From: Planctomycetaceae bacterium
Lineage (GTDB): Bacteria; Planctomycetota; Planctomycetia; Planctomycetales; Planctomycetaceae
Direction of reading: 5' to 3'
Length of the DNA stretch: 64,000 nt
Assembly (NCBI GenBank): GCA_020426325.1
Contig: JAGQQG010000005.1
Span: 1 to 64,000 of the forward strand
Of the stretch, positions 45,221-54,456 are shown in pieces. The notes below the pieces were generated by a model that had not been told where the DNA came from, did not search any database, and worked only from the letters and a program-made list of their open reading frames with translations. The first letter of the stretch is position 1; the number at the start of each line of letters is the position of its first letter. The position numbers were made by a program, and so were the translations under genes.

Positions 45221-47218
45221 TTATGCGGCCACATTCTCGTCGGAAGGCTTCGGCCCAATTGGTTTCGCGTCTCCCTTTTTGGTGCGGGCTTTGAGGTCGA
45301 AGAGACCGAAGATTTCGCCCGCATTGAGGCTGAGGGACGGGTTTTCGTTATCTCCGTCGCCGAGGACTCGGTTGAAGAGTTCCCGCTTTTGTTTGAGGAC
45401 GAGGTCGATGCGTTCTTCGATTGTGTCCTTGCAGATGAACTTGCTGACGATGATCTGGGATTCGGTCGCTCCGATGCGGTGGGCGCGGTTGATCGCCTGA
45501 TCCTCGACAGCCGGGTTCCACCAGCGGTCGTAGAGGAACACGTAACCGGCGAATTGCAGGTTGAGTCCGACCGCTCCGGTGCCGTAGCTCATGAGCAGGA
45601 GATGGCTTTCGGGGTCATGCTTGAACCGGTCGAGGATCGGCTCGCGTTTGCTGGTGGGGACACCGCCGTGATAGACGAGGCAGCCGTAGTCCTTTGTCCG
45701 CTCGGCCAGCCAGTCAATGGTTTTGGTCCATTGTGAGAAGAGAATGGCCTTGCCGCCGGAAGCTGAGATTTCCTCCATGTCGGCCGTGAGTCGGTCCAGC
45801 TTGCACGACTCGCCGGTGAGCGGGTCCATGTTGGCGATCTGTTTCAATCGCAACACGAGTTCAAACACGTTCTGGATCGAGATCTGCTCGCCCATTTCGT
45901 CGAGATTCATCACGCCATCTTTCTCGGCTTGCTCGTAGGCAATGCGCTGGGCAGACGTCAATTCGATGATCTCATCCCGATCCAGTCGCGGAGGGAGATC
46001 GGTCGCCACGAGGTCTTTCGTGCGGCGGAGGATGTAGTCCTTGCTGAGTCGTGAGAGCTGACGGATGTCCGGGCAGCCGGCCGGAGGGATAACTCCCATG
46101 AATTCAAACAGCGAAGCAAGTTCTTCCGGTCGATTCTCAATCGGTGTCCCCGTCAAACACAGGCTGCGTTTGCGAGGGATGTCGCGGATGACTTGTGCGG
46201 TGGACGATTCCCGGTTTTTGATGCGTTGGGCTTCGTCAAGCACGACGAGGTCGAACTGCGGGAGAGTTGAGAGTTCAGAGTCGAGCGTCAAGAGGTCACA
46301 GGACTCGGTAGACGTTTCGTATTGGCGACGTCGCCTGACGCGCCCGAGACCGTCTCTCAACTCTCCACTGTCGACGCTCAACTCTTTCTGCATCTCCGCG
46401 AAGTCCCGAACGACCAGTTCGTAGTTGGCGAGGAGTATGATCGAGCCGGGCATTTGCCAGATGGCGCGGCGGCGGGAGCCGTTGCCTTCGATGGTGGTGA
46501 CCGGGAGTTCTTCAGCCCAGAGTTTGAACTCACGCTGCCAGTTTGGAATCAGCGGTTTGGGACAGACGAGCAGGATGCGTCGCGCCTGTCCGGCCCGCAG
46601 CAGCAAACGTAGTGCGGTGATCGTCTGCATCGTCTTGCCGAGTCCCATCTCGTCCGCCAGCAAGGCACATTTCTGTGAGAACAGCCACGCGATTCCTTCG
46701 TACTGATAGGGGAACGGCTCGAAAGGCATGATGAGTTCCTGACCGCGCAGCCAGGATTCGAGCGGCGGTTGCAGCACGTAGAACAGGCGATCCTGCAACG
46801 AAAGTGCGTCTGACGGTGGTTTGATCCGGGTTGGCTTTTTGGATTTGGTTCCTGCCTCGCCCGACTTTGTGACCGGTGGAGCGATTGACTTCAAACCACA
46901 CTCGGCATCCTCCCGTTCTCGCTTGGGGGGCAGAAACTCGATGCCGTCCGGAAACGTCAGAGCGACCGTCTTAGGCTTGGGCCAGTAGGGTTTCCAAGTT
47001 GGAACGAATCCAGGCCGCAATGTGACGCTGCTCCCTGAAGTCTCAACCTTTGGAAGTCGTCGCAGGGCTCCGTTCATCCCGGTGACGGGAACATTGGGGG
47101 TTCCCATCTGAAGAGAGACCGTTTGCAGATCGAGTGTTTCGTCAGGCTTCATAGAGAATTCAATTGAGCAGTCGTGGTTGACCGTTTCGGCGATCACTTG
47201 AAATGCGAGGCTCTCCAA
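45221..47218 (-). CDS. SNF2-type DEAD/DEAH box helicase
   Basis: An SNF2/HepA-like ATPase of 665 residues if read from TTG 47218; ATG 47152 gives 643 residues and is also possible. A family-specific N-terminus (about 1-160) precedes helicase motifs: Q-type region [10 protein letters not shown], Walker [14 protein letters not shown] box [11 protein letters not shown], motif [12 protein letters not shown], and motif [20 protein letters not shown]2 proteins move along or remodel DNA-protein complexes, usually without full unwinding. An acidic-basic insert (about 285-320) is unusual. It lies 12 bases after the 179-residue gene and just before the AAA gene, all on the same strand. Confidence 0.93.
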   Translation of the reverse strand: MESLAFQVIAETVNHDCSIEFSMKPDETLDLQTVSLQMGTPNVPVTGMNGALRRLPKVETSGSSVTLRPGFVPTWKPYWPKPKTVALTFPDGIEFLPPKREREDAECGLKSIAPPVTKSGEAGTKSKKPTRIKPPSDALSLQDRLFYVLQPPLESWLRGQELIMPFEPFPYQYEGIAWLFSQKCALLADEMGLGKTMQTITALRLLLRAGQARRILLVCPKPLIPNWQREFKLWAEELPVTTIEGNGSRRRAIWQMPGSIILLANYELVVRDFAEMQKELSVDSGELRDGLGRVRRRRQYETSTESCDLLTLDSELSTLPQFDLVVLDEAQRIKNRESSTAQVIRDIPRKRSLCLTGTPIENRPEELASLFEFMGVIPPAGCPDIRQLSRLSKDYILRRTKDLVATDLPPRLDRDEIIELTSAQRIAYEQAEKDGVMNLDEMGEQISIQNVFELVLRLKQIANMDPLTGESCKLDRLTADMEEISASGGKAILFSQWTKTIDWLAERTKDYGCLVYHGGVPTSKREPILDRFKHDPESHLLLMSYGTGAVGLNLQFAGYVFLYDRWWNPAVEDQAINRAHRIGATESQIIVSKFICKDTIEERIDLVLKQKRELFNRVLGDGDNENPSLSLNAGEIFGLFDLKARTKKGDAKPIGPKPSDENVAA

Positions 47219-47230
47219 GTCTGTTTCAGG

Positions 47231-47770
47231 TCATGCGGCAGAACCCGAGCGGAGGGTTTCCTCCAGAGCCTCGCGGACTCGGTCAAGAGGCTCGTGAAGA
47301 TCTGCATTTCCCGGGATGGCACCTGTCCACTGTTGGATGGTTGAGACGTCACTCGTGTATTCACTGTGGACACGCAGGAGTTGTGCACCAAGCGAGAGTC
47401 GTGACTCATCCGGAAGATCGCGTGTCTCTCTGGTCTCATCAACAAGGCATACGATCGGTAGCGACACATGCTCACGCAGATCAAGCAAGGACTCCTGATC
47501 AATCAGCACGACTTGCGGCTTGACCTGTAACCGGTCGATCAGCGTGACGCCGATGAGTTCGCTGAACAGGAACGGCTTGAGGGTCGGCCCGTAGAGAATC
47601 TCCTGCGTGCGGTTCGCCTTAACGGGAGTCGTACACTGGAATTCGAGTGGTCGACCGAGGCGGTTCGTCACCAGCATCCCGCCGACGTAACCGGCATCGG
47701 TGGCGACAATTCGCAGAAAGCCGAGATGAAACTTGTCGCGCGCAGCTTCAGTCATTGAGGTCTCATCCAT
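47231..47770 (-). CDS. Protein of unknown function upstream of the SNF2 helicase
   Basis: A 179-residue soluble protein from ATG 47770 (an internal ATG at residue 6 is also plausible). It has no signal peptide or membrane segment. Sequence blocks such as GFLRIVATDAGYVGGMLVTN, LGRPLEFQCTTPVKANRTQEILYG and VKPQVVLIDQESLLDLREHV read as a compact alpha/beta domain. I do not recognise a named family. It is separated by only 12 bases from the SNF2 gene, so co-translation and a shared task in DNA remodelling or defence are likely. Confidence 0.75.
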   Translation of the reverse strand: MDETSMTEAARDKFHLGFLRIVATDAGYVGGMLVTNRLGRPLEFQCTTPVKANRTQEILYGPTLKPFLFSELIGVTLIDRLQVKPQVVLIDQESLLDLREHVSLPIVCLVDETRETRDLPDESRLSLGAQLLRVHSEYTSDVSTIQQWTGAIPGNADLHEPLDRVREALEETLRSGSAA

Positions 47771-48041
47771 GAGTTCAGGCAGCAGTCAGTCCGTCATCAG
47801 ACAAGATCGACATGCGTGAATCGGCGACTTAAGCAGGAGTCCAACAGCCGGAACGAATGGAACTCCCCAGAAGCTTTTGGTAACTTCAAATCCTCTCAGC
47901 ACTTGTGTTGCGGCACCAGTGGCATGTGATGATTAAATGAAGGAGAGAACACTAATCTCCACTGATCAACGCTCATTGTGGGTCACAAATCAGCGATGAT
48001 TAGCGTCAATTAGCGTTCCCATAGAATGAGGAACACGTTCG

Positions 48042-49340
48042 GTGGACACTCCCCTGGAACGCCTGTCTCGGGCCGAGATCGAGGCCCGGCAGCTGGAACT
48101 CCTGCAGAATCTGCTGGTCTCGATCGATGGGCACAATCAGTTCTGGACGAAAAAGTATGCAGAGGCAGGCGTCGATCTGTCGGGCGTCCGGACACTCGAG
48201 GACTTCAAGAAACTTCCGTTCTCGACCAAGCAGGAGTTGGTGGAAAATCAGAACGAGCATCCGCCGTTTGGAACGAATCTGACGTTCCCTCGCGAGAACT
48301 ACTGCCGACTTCATCAGACGTCGGGCACGACCGGTCGACCGATGCGCTGGCTCGACACAGCCGAAAGTTGGAACTGGTTCATGCGATGCTGGAGCCAGAT
48401 TTATCGCCTGTCCGGAGTCACTCGGGACGACATCCTTGCATTCCCCTTTTCCTTCGGTCCGTTCATCGGTTTTTGGGCAGCATTCGACGGATCACATCGA
48501 CAGGGCAACCTCTCCGTACCGATGGGAGGCATGAGCACCGAGCAGCGGATCAACCTCATCGGCGAGTTGCAGGCGACCGTCGTTTGTTGCACGCCCACCT
48601 ATGCGTTGCGGATGGCCGAGGTCGCTGAGGCGGAAGGGGTGGACCTGACGGCAAACGACGTGAGACTGCTCATCGTCGCTGGTGAACCAGGAGCCAATAT
48701 CCCAGGAACTCGTGAGCGGATTGAATCTGCCTGGGGGGCACGTCTGATCGATCACTGGGGCATGACCGACATCGGTGCACTCGGCGTTGAACCGTTCGAT
48801 GCGCCGGGAGGGATGCTCATTCTGGAGGCCGAGTGCATCGCAGAAATCGTAGACTCGGATGGTCAGCCAGTCAAACTGGGCGAAGAAGGAGAACTGATCA
48901 TCACGAATCTCGGGCGGATCGGTCAGCCAGTCATCCGCTACAGGACCGGCGACCGTGTCCGGGCGGCGACCGAACCCTGTCCCAGCGGCTGTGAGTTGTT
49001 GCGACTGGAAGGGGGCATCATCGGTCGCATGGACGACATGGTCACAATCCGCGGCAACAATGTCTTCCCTTCAAGCATCGAAGCCATTCTGCGAGAGTTC
49101 GATGCAATCGCCGAGTTCCGCATCAATGTTGAAACCCGCAAGAGCATGCCTCATCTCAAGATCGAGATCGAGCCAACACCCGAAGTCGCTGCCAGTGACG
49201 CCACCTGGGGACTGGTCGATCAGGTCGCCGCCACCCTCCGCAAACGGCTCAACTTTCAGGCCGAAGTGATACCGGTGGGCATCGATGAGTTACCACGGTT
49301 CGAGATGAAAGGACGACGTTTCGTACGGAACGACGTTTGA
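48042..49340 (+). CDS. Phenylacetate-CoA ligase-like acyl-CoA synthetase (AMP-binding)
   Basis: A 432-residue adenylate-forming enzyme. GTG 48042 is the start, with TGAGGA about 10 bases upstream. The ATP motif is [13 protein letters not shown], followed by [27 protein letters not shown], and the hinge/C-terminal motif YRTGDRVRA and [20 protein letters not shown]. These are characteristic of PaaK-like ligases. It activates an aromatic or other carboxylic acid to its CoA ester. No phenylacetate catabolic genes are nearby, so the acid is unknown. The final Lys position lies in RFEMKGRRF. Confidence 0.9.
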   Translation: MDTPLERLSRAEIEARQLELLQNLLVSIDGHNQFWTKKYAEAGVDLSGVRTLEDFKKLPFSTKQELVENQNEHPPFGTNLTFPRENYCRLHQTSGTTGRPMRWLDTAESWNWFMRCWSQIYRLSGVTRDDILAFPFSFGPFIGFWAAFDGSHRQGNLSVPMGGMSTEQRINLIGELQATVVCCTPTYALRMAEVAEAEGVDLTANDVRLLIVAGEPGANIPGTRERIESAWGARLIDHWGMTDIGALGVEPFDAPGGMLILEAECIAEIVDSDGQPVKLGEEGELIITNLGRIGQPVIRYRTGDRVRAATEPCPSGCELLRLEGGIIGRMDDMVTIRGNNVFPSSIEAILREFDAIAEFRINVETRKSMPHLKIEIEPTPEVAASDATWGLVDQVAATLRKRLNFQAEVIPVGIDELPRFEMKGRRFVRNDV

Positions 49341-49366
49341 GAACTTCCCTGTTTCGAGACGGCAAA

Positions 49367-50881
49367 TCACTCTGGCTTCGTCAGGATCGCTTGGACCAGC
49401 CAATCCCCTTCGATATTGGCGTCGACGGCTTCTCCACCGGGCAAGCCGGTTTTTGAATTTTTCCCATCCGTACTCTTGTCGAAGCTCACATAGACACCTT
49501 TGGTCCGCTCGGCGTTGAACTGGAGGATGACCCAGAATGTCTCCGGAACTTCGACCACTTCCTCAAGACGGACTGTCGTCCAACGACTCTCGCCACGTTT
49601 GAACGTTGAATATGGAACGAACTCGGTATGGATGATGTCGCTGCCGTCTTCCGAGACGATCGTTATCTCCGCGTCTTCATCAGGAGGCTTGGGAGTTCCG
49701 TAGCGTGCACAATGGATGCGGAGACTCTGGAGCTTTTGTGATTTGTCCGGCAGAGTAAAGCGGATCATCTCACCGGTTCCCGCGATACTCTTCTTGCCGT
49801 CGGCCTGACCGTCTCCGTACTTCAAAACGAGTTGGGGTTTCCCTGGAGAATCGGACTCCTCTGCTTCAGCAAATGCCAGTGTCGACGGTTCCTTCAGCAG
49901 TCGTATTTCTTCGGCGACATCGACACTTTGTTGCTTATCATCGAGGTTTTCAGTGTCCGTAATGGGGAGAATGGGCTTGTTGGCTTCGGATGCATCGGAG
50001 GAAGTACTGACAGCCGCATGTGCGAACCAGCCAGTCGTGAGGGACGTCGCAAGAACGGCAGATGTGACGAACAATTTGGTCGCTGTGAACATGGTTGTCT
50101 CCTGTGCGGCAAGATGGACGGCTTCAGGGGAACAGCCTGATCCAAATGAGGTCCCCTGTGAGGCAGCGATTCCTCCGTGGGCGGCTGCTGTGATGAGTGG
50201 AGGCCCAACGGCAGCCTCCGCCATTGATTGCCAGAGGACCACGGTTCCCATGATAGATGTGTATTCCACACCTCGTTTCATCAGTCTGAACTTCAATTCT
50301 CGTTTCCCACGTTGCAGACGACCTCTGACAGCTCCAACGGTGATCCCTAATGCATGGGCCGTTTCCTCGCAGGACTTGCCTTCGAGAAAGTGAAGCACCA
50401 GAGGTGCACGATAGATAGTCGGCAGACGCTGCAATTCCTCATCCAGTAGTTGCTGCTCAAATTGCTCAGCAATGTCATCGAGCAAACTGTCATCGACTCC
50501 AACCACGATTGCTTGACCCAATGCAATTTCATTGTGCTTTCGGGCAAGAGCTCGCTTGGACATTCTGAGTGCTGTTCCATGCAGCCATGAAGCGAGCGAA
50601 TCACGCGATCGAATCTTCCGGGCATCGCGAGCCAGAACGAAGAACGTCGCCTGAAACACATCCTCGGCCGCATGGCGATCTCTCAAGCAGCGCATGGCCA
50701 CTGCAAACACCATCGCTCCAAACCGGGAAATAAGTTCGACGAATACGTCCTCCGTCTTTTCTTTCAGGAATCGTTCGATCAGTTCTCTGTCGCTGATCCT
50801 CACTGAGCGTTGCGACGGATCGTCATCAGGCGACGTAGTCGCTGTGGTGCTTTCGGCATTGATAGAAACGGAATTCAGCAT
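49367..50881 (-). CDS. ECF sigma factor with a membrane helix and C-terminal exported domain
   Basis: A 504-residue protein from ATG 50881. The N-terminal third (1-200) is a normal ECF sigma factor: region 2 (FVELISRFGAMVFAVAMRCLRDRHAAEDVFQATFFVLARDA) and region 4 (LQRLPTIYRAPLVLHFLEGKSCEETAHALGITVGAVRGRLQRG). A link with VLWQSMAEAAVGPPLI follows, then a membrane helix (about 263-290, TATKLFVTSAVLATSLTTGWFAHA). The last roughly 200 residues lie outside the cytoplasm and look beta-rich (KPQLVLKYGDGQADGK). It resembles planctomycete ECF factors with long C-terminal extensions that may sense signals directly instead of using an anti-sigma factor. No anti-sigma gene is adjacent. Confidence 0.88.
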   Translation of the reverse strand: MLNSVSINAESTTATTSPDDDPSQRSVRISDRELIERFLKEKTEDVFVELISRFGAMVFAVAMRCLRDRHAAEDVFQATFFVLARDARKIRSRDSLASWLHGTALRMSKRALARKHNEIALGQAIVVGVDDSLLDDIAEQFEQQLLDEELQRLPTIYRAPLVLHFLEGKSCEETAHALGITVGAVRGRLQRGKRELKFRLMKRGVEYTSIMGTVVLWQSMAEAAVGPPLITAAAHGGIAASQGTSFGSGCSPEAVHLAAQETTMFTATKLFVTSAVLATSLTTGWFAHAAVSTSSDASEANKPILPITDTENLDDKQQSVDVAEEIRLLKEPSTLAFAEAEESDSPGKPQLVLKYGDGQADGKKSIAGTGEMIRFTLPDKSQKLQSLRIHCARYGTPKPPDEDAEITIVSEDGSDIIHTEFVPYSTFKRGESRWTTVRLEEVVEVPETFWVILQFNAERTKGVYVSFDKSTDGKNSKTGLPGGEAVDANIEGDWLVQAILTKPE

Positions 50882-51096
50882 GACATCGATTGATAGTGAT
50901 CAGAGTTGAGGATTCAGCACACGATTTCTTATCACTTTTTCTGGAAAGAGAAGAATTCCTGGACATCCGTGAAGGGTGACCAACCGGAATCATCACTCGA
51001 TTCGAACATCCGATGCCTCATGACTGTGCTTCGACACATTCATAATCAAATGCCGTTCTGAACGCCTGTTCTATTTCCAGCCTGAAGAGCTTCAGG

Positions 51097-51576
51097 TCAA
51101 GCAGGCATCAAGACTCGTTCCAATTGTTGAAGGTCGTCGAGGAGCAGTTTCTGATCCTCCGTCTGACTGACTGAATCTGCATGTTTGAGTGCCTCGGCGA
51201 AATGCTGTCTGGCAATTTTGACATTCCCTGCGATCGACTCAGCACGGGCGAGGGCCTCGTGGGCATAGCCAAGGCAGAAGGGGTCGTCAGCGGGCGTCTT
51301 GTTGAGGCAGAGTTGGGCGTACTTTCTCGCATTCTCTGCATCCTTCAGCACGCTGTAGATGCGGGAGATCTGCCAGTAACCGATTGAAAGATGTTTATCG
51401 GTGCAGTCCGGTCGCTGCGTCCAATGCCAGAGTGACGCAAACGCCAGCAGAAGCATTTGCTGGTCGTCGTCCGGAGTGCGATCCTGCCTGTCAAGCAATT
51501 CCCATGCATTGTTGAAACAGGATGTAGAGAAATACCGGTGTGTCTGATCGAAATCCAGTTTGTCGGGCTGAGCCAT
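51097..51576 (-). CDS. TPR-like helical protein of unknown function
   Basis: A 159-residue soluble protein from ATG 51576. It appears all-helical with two or three TPR-like pairs: QMLLLAFASLWHW, QISRIYSVLKDAENARKYAQLCL and CLGYAHEALARAESIAGNVKIARQHFAEALKHADS. TPR proteins bind partners; no partner is evident. Both flanks are gene-free and it is transcribed alone. A small, conserved-looking gene with confident repeat pattern but unknown function. Confidence 0.72.
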   Translation of the reverse strand: MAQPDKLDFDQTHRYFSTSCFNNAWELLDRQDRTPDDDQQMLLLAFASLWHWTQRPDCTDKHLSIGYWQISRIYSVLKDAENARKYAQLCLNKTPADDPFCLGYAHEALARAESIAGNVKIARQHFAEALKHADSVSQTEDQKLLLDDLQQLERVLMPA

Positions 51577-51928
51577 AAGACTTTGAAGGACATGAGAATG
51601 AGGTTCAGCCGGTCGCTACGATGCCGACCCGGATCGGATCTCAAGTATAGAAGTCGTCGAAAGCACATGTGAAGCATGCTTGTCGTGTTAAACATTGACG
51701 ACATCCATCGTTCTGAGAATGAAGGGACTAGAATTGCCGCCCCCCCCGTCGTATCATGGGAGGAACGAAGACCTTCCGGCATTGCTCTCGCCCTGCTTCG
51801 ATGAGAGGGAGAACCTGTTGCAACCCTGAATTCTGGACGGGTTTGCCCTGTTCCGAGGCAATGTTCAACGCACCGAGGCCTGTTTCCTCACAATCGTTCT
51901 AGTGATCGCCCGAAAAGAGTGAACTGAC
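51577..51928. other. 352-bp intergenic region between divergent genes
   Basis: No gene, RNA or repeat found. A run of eight or more C residues lies near 51742-51750. It should contain the promoters of the divergent TPR-like and PIN/TRAM genes, but I could not place a confident promoter. Confidence 0.4.
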
Positions 51929-53002
51929 ATGTTGCTGCTCATCATCCGCATCGCCTATCTCGTGATCGCAGCGGGAGCCATCGCGACGTATACGCTCAAT
52001 CAGGGGGAAGGAACTCCGGATGTCATCCAGGAGAATCCGGTTGTCGCGTTTGTGCTATTGCTGTTGCTCGCTTCATCGGTCATCCTGGGGGACATCCTGT
52101 TTCCCAAGAAGAAGATCGAGGTTCTCTCCGCCGTCTACTTTGGCCTCTTGATTGGTGTGCTTCTCAGCTTTCTCTTGACGAAAGCACTCGATCCGCTGTT
52201 TGCGATGCACAACTTGTGGGGCAATCAGGGGGATGAATTCCGCAGCGGCGTCATCGTGATGAGTCTGCTCATCCTTCCCTATGTTTGCATCTCGTTTCTC
52301 CTGCAGACCAAAGACGACTTTCGCTTTTTGATCCCCTATGTCGAATTCTCCCGTGAACTCAAGGGAGGTCGCCCGTTGATTCTCGACAGTAGCGCACTGA
52401 TCGATGGTCGAGTTGCGGATGTCGTCGACACACGAATTCTCGATGTGGAACTGGTCGTGCCGAAGTTCATCATCCAGGAAGTCCAGGATATCGCAGACAG
52501 CCATGACAAACTGCGACGCAGCCGTGGTCGACGTGGTTTGGATGTCCTGCGGCAACTTCAGCAGGACCCCAAAGTCGATATTCACGTCAATGAATCTGAG
52601 AGTGGCGCAGTCAAAGGCCGGTCGGTCGACCAGCGACTGGTGGAACTGGCCAAGTCGCTGAACGGTCGAGTGTTGACCAACGACTTCAACCTGAACAAAG
52701 TCGCAGGCATTCAGGGGGTTGAAGTTGTGAACCTGAATGATGTAGCAAATGCTCTCAAACCTCGATTCATCCCCGGTGAGCACATTGAAATCAAGCTCAT
52801 CAAAGAGGGAGAATCTCCGGGACAAGGTGTCGGCTATCTGGACGATGGCACGATGGTCGTCTGTGAGAACGGTGGGAATGACATTGGCAAGCTGGTCAAT
52901 TTGTCAGTCACCAGTGTCCTTCAGAACAGCGCCGGAAGAATGATCTTCGGTCGCATTGAGACACCTTCTCCTACCAGCAAGCGAGTCGCCCAGAGCACTT
53001 AA
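51929..53002 (+). CDS. Membrane-anchored PIN/TRAM domain protein
   Basis: A 357-residue protein from ATG 51929. Four hydrophobic helices span about 1-130 (IRIAYLVIAAGAIATY, VAFVLLLLLASSVILGDIL, AVYFGLLIGVLLSFLL, VIVMSLLILPYVCISFLL). A PIN nuclease domain follows with acidic residues in LILDSSALIDGRVADV, EVQDIADS and LTNDFNLNKVA, then a TRAM domain (GEHIEIKLIKEGESPGQGVGYLDDGTMVV). This is the YacL-like architecture: a ribonuclease tethered to the membrane. All acidic positions look intact. Substrate RNA unknown. The following ComEA gene is convergent. Confidence 0.92.
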   Translation: MLLLIIRIAYLVIAAGAIATYTLNQGEGTPDVIQENPVVAFVLLLLLASSVILGDILFPKKKIEVLSAVYFGLLIGVLLSFLLTKALDPLFAMHNLWGNQGDEFRSGVIVMSLLILPYVCISFLLQTKDDFRFLIPYVEFSRELKGGRPLILDSSALIDGRVADVVDTRILDVELVVPKFIIQEVQDIADSHDKLRRSRGRRGLDVLRQLQQDPKVDIHVNESESGAVKGRSVDQRLVELAKSLNGRVLTNDFNLNKVAGIQGVEVVNLNDVANALKPRFIPGEHIEIKLIKEGESPGQGVGYLDDGTMVVCENGGNDIGKLVNLSVTSVLQNSAGRMIFGRIETPSPTSKRVAQST

Positions 53003-53016
53003 CCAGTTGGTTGTGA

Positions 53017-53535
53017 TCAATTGGCTTGTGGGAGATCACAGACAAGCTGTTCGCGAATGCGGGCAAAGGTCTTCGGGCCGACACCCGGAATCTGGTCGAC
53101 TTCGTCAACAGACTCGAAGGGGCCGTGCTCTTCACGGTAAGCAACGATCCGGCGAGCCATGGTCTCGCCGATGCCATCCAGCTGCATCCACTCGACCCAG
53201 GTTGCTGTGTTGACGTCAACCACGTAGCGGTACTCTTTACCGGATGGTCGATCAACGACGAGAGGTGCGGGATGCCAGGCCACAATCTTGATCCAGTTGA
53301 CGACCATCAAGACAAACAAGACGCTTACCATCACGAACACAAAGCGGCGATCTCCCGGTGTCATCCCCCAGGATTGCAGGCCGGTCGAATTCGTCGGTAC
53401 AGAACGAGAAGAGGTTTCGGTAGAAGCTGGCTTTCCCTGCTGCGGAGTCGACTGAAGTGGCACGTCGCTCGGAGTCGCCGGCTCTGTCGGCTGGACAGCC
53501 TGCAGTTCCGTGTCAGACGATGGCATCGGCTGCAT
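53017..53535 (-). CDS. ComEA-like helix-hairpin-helix DNA-binding protein
   Basis: A 172-residue protein; ATG 53535 is set by GGGGAAGGGG about 5 bases upstream (a TTG 36 bases earlier is in frame). A long polar, Thr/Pro-rich N-terminus precedes one membrane helix (about 65-85, FVFVMVSVLFVLMVVNWI) and a C-terminal tandem HhH domain (VDVNTATWVEWMQLDGIGETMARRIVAYREEHGPFESVDEVDQIPGVGPKTFARI). HhH domains of this kind bind DNA without sequence specificity, as in ComEA for DNA uptake. No comEC is near. It could be a membrane-bound DNA receptor. Confidence 0.87.
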   Translation of the reverse strand: MQPMPSSDTELQAVQPTEPATPSDVPLQSTPQQGKPASTETSSRSVPTNSTGLQSWGMTPGDRRFVFVMVSVLFVLMVVNWIKIVAWHPAPLVVDRPSGKEYRYVVDVNTATWVEWMQLDGIGETMARRIVAYREEHGPFESVDEVDQIPGVGPKTFARIREQLVCDLPQAN

Positions 53536-53615
53536 GTGGCCCCTTCCCCAAAACGCCTCAGGTGTCGTCAATGACTTGTGACACGATCAAAGCATCGTAC
53601 CATTGGAGAATCCTC

Positions 53616-53646
53616 AGCCGCCAGCGAGCGTGACGCTGGTACGGCT
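53616..53646. repeat. Hairpin between divergent ComEA-like and SDR genes
   Basis: AGCCG-CCAGCG (53616-53626) pairs with CGCTGG-TA-CGGCT (53634-53646) across a 7-base loop. It has no T-run. It may be a dispersed palindrome or a regulatory element of the divergent promoters. Confidence 0.4.
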
Positions 53647-53687
53647 TCTGTCCTGAATCGTGTTCACAGCGGAATCAATCAAATTCT

Positions 53688-54449
53688 ATGGTGCTTGATC
53701 TATTCAAACTGGATGGCCGCGTGGCGGTCGTTACGGGAGGCGGACGAGGTCTAGGACAGGCGATGGCCGGCGCGCTGGCACAAGCTGGCGCAGATGTGGT
53801 CAGCGTCACTAGAACTGCAAAGTCTGATGAAACTCGTCTGCTGGTCGAACGCTGTGGTCGCAGGTTTCTCGATGTCCGATGTGATGTCGGTCGACCAGAC
53901 GAGCGCGCTGACTTAATCGACAAAATCACATCGCAGATGGGACGGGTCGATATCCTGATCAATAATGCGGGCATCTTTCAGCGGCATCCTCCTGAGGAGT
54001 ATCCGCTCAACGAATTCGATTCACTGCTGCAAGTCCATCTGCATGCAGCCTTCGATCTCTCGCAGCAGGTTGCACCGCAGATGCTCGAGCGGGGGCGGGG
54101 CAAGATCATCAACATCGGTTCGGTGCTGAGTTTCGAGGGAGGGCTCAACATCCCTGCCTATGCAGCAGCCAAACATGCTCTCGCCGGTCTAACCAAATCG
54201 CTTGCGAACTCCTGGAGTCATCGCGGCATCAACGTCAACTGTATCGCACCGGGTTACTTCGACACCAAAGTCGTCAACTCGCTGAAGGACGATCCAGTTC
54301 GAGGTCCGCAGATTCTCGACCGTATCCCCGCAGGACGGTGGGGTGACCCGGACGAACTTGGCGGACTCGCAGTCTTTCTCGCTTCCGACGCCTCGAACTA
54401 TGTTCACGGAAGTGTCATCGCGATCGACGGCGGCTGGCTGGCCCGGTAG
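53688..54449 (+). CDS. Short-chain dehydrogenase/reductase, KduD/FabG-like
   Basis: A 253-residue NAD(P)-dependent oxidoreductase from ATG 53688. Cofactor motif VVTGGGRGLG, then NNAGIF, catalytic Ser-Tyr-Lys in IGSVLSF and YAAAKHALAGL, and the C-terminal end HGSVIAIDGGWLA. The best match by pattern is gluconate/2-deoxy-gluconate dehydrogenase or 3-oxoacyl reductase; the true substrate is unknown. The glycosyltransferase gene starts 7 bases after its stop, so the two are one operon. Confidence 0.9.
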   Translation: MVLDLFKLDGRVAVVTGGGRGLGQAMAGALAQAGADVVSVTRTAKSDETRLLVERCGRRFLDVRCDVGRPDERADLIDKITSQMGRVDILINNAGIFQRHPPEEYPLNEFDSLLQVHLHAAFDLSQQVAPQMLERGRGKIINIGSVLSFEGGLNIPAYAAAKHALAGLTKSLANSWSHRGINVNCIAPGYFDTKVVNSLKDDPVRGPQILDRIPAGRWGDPDELGGLAVFLASDASNYVHGSVIAIDGGWLAR

Positions 54450-54456
54450 CGGCTCG

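Noticed and set aside
47940..48030. Repeated ATTAGCG-like strings upstream of the CoA ligase gene
   Set aside because: Too short and degenerate to call an element from this window alone.
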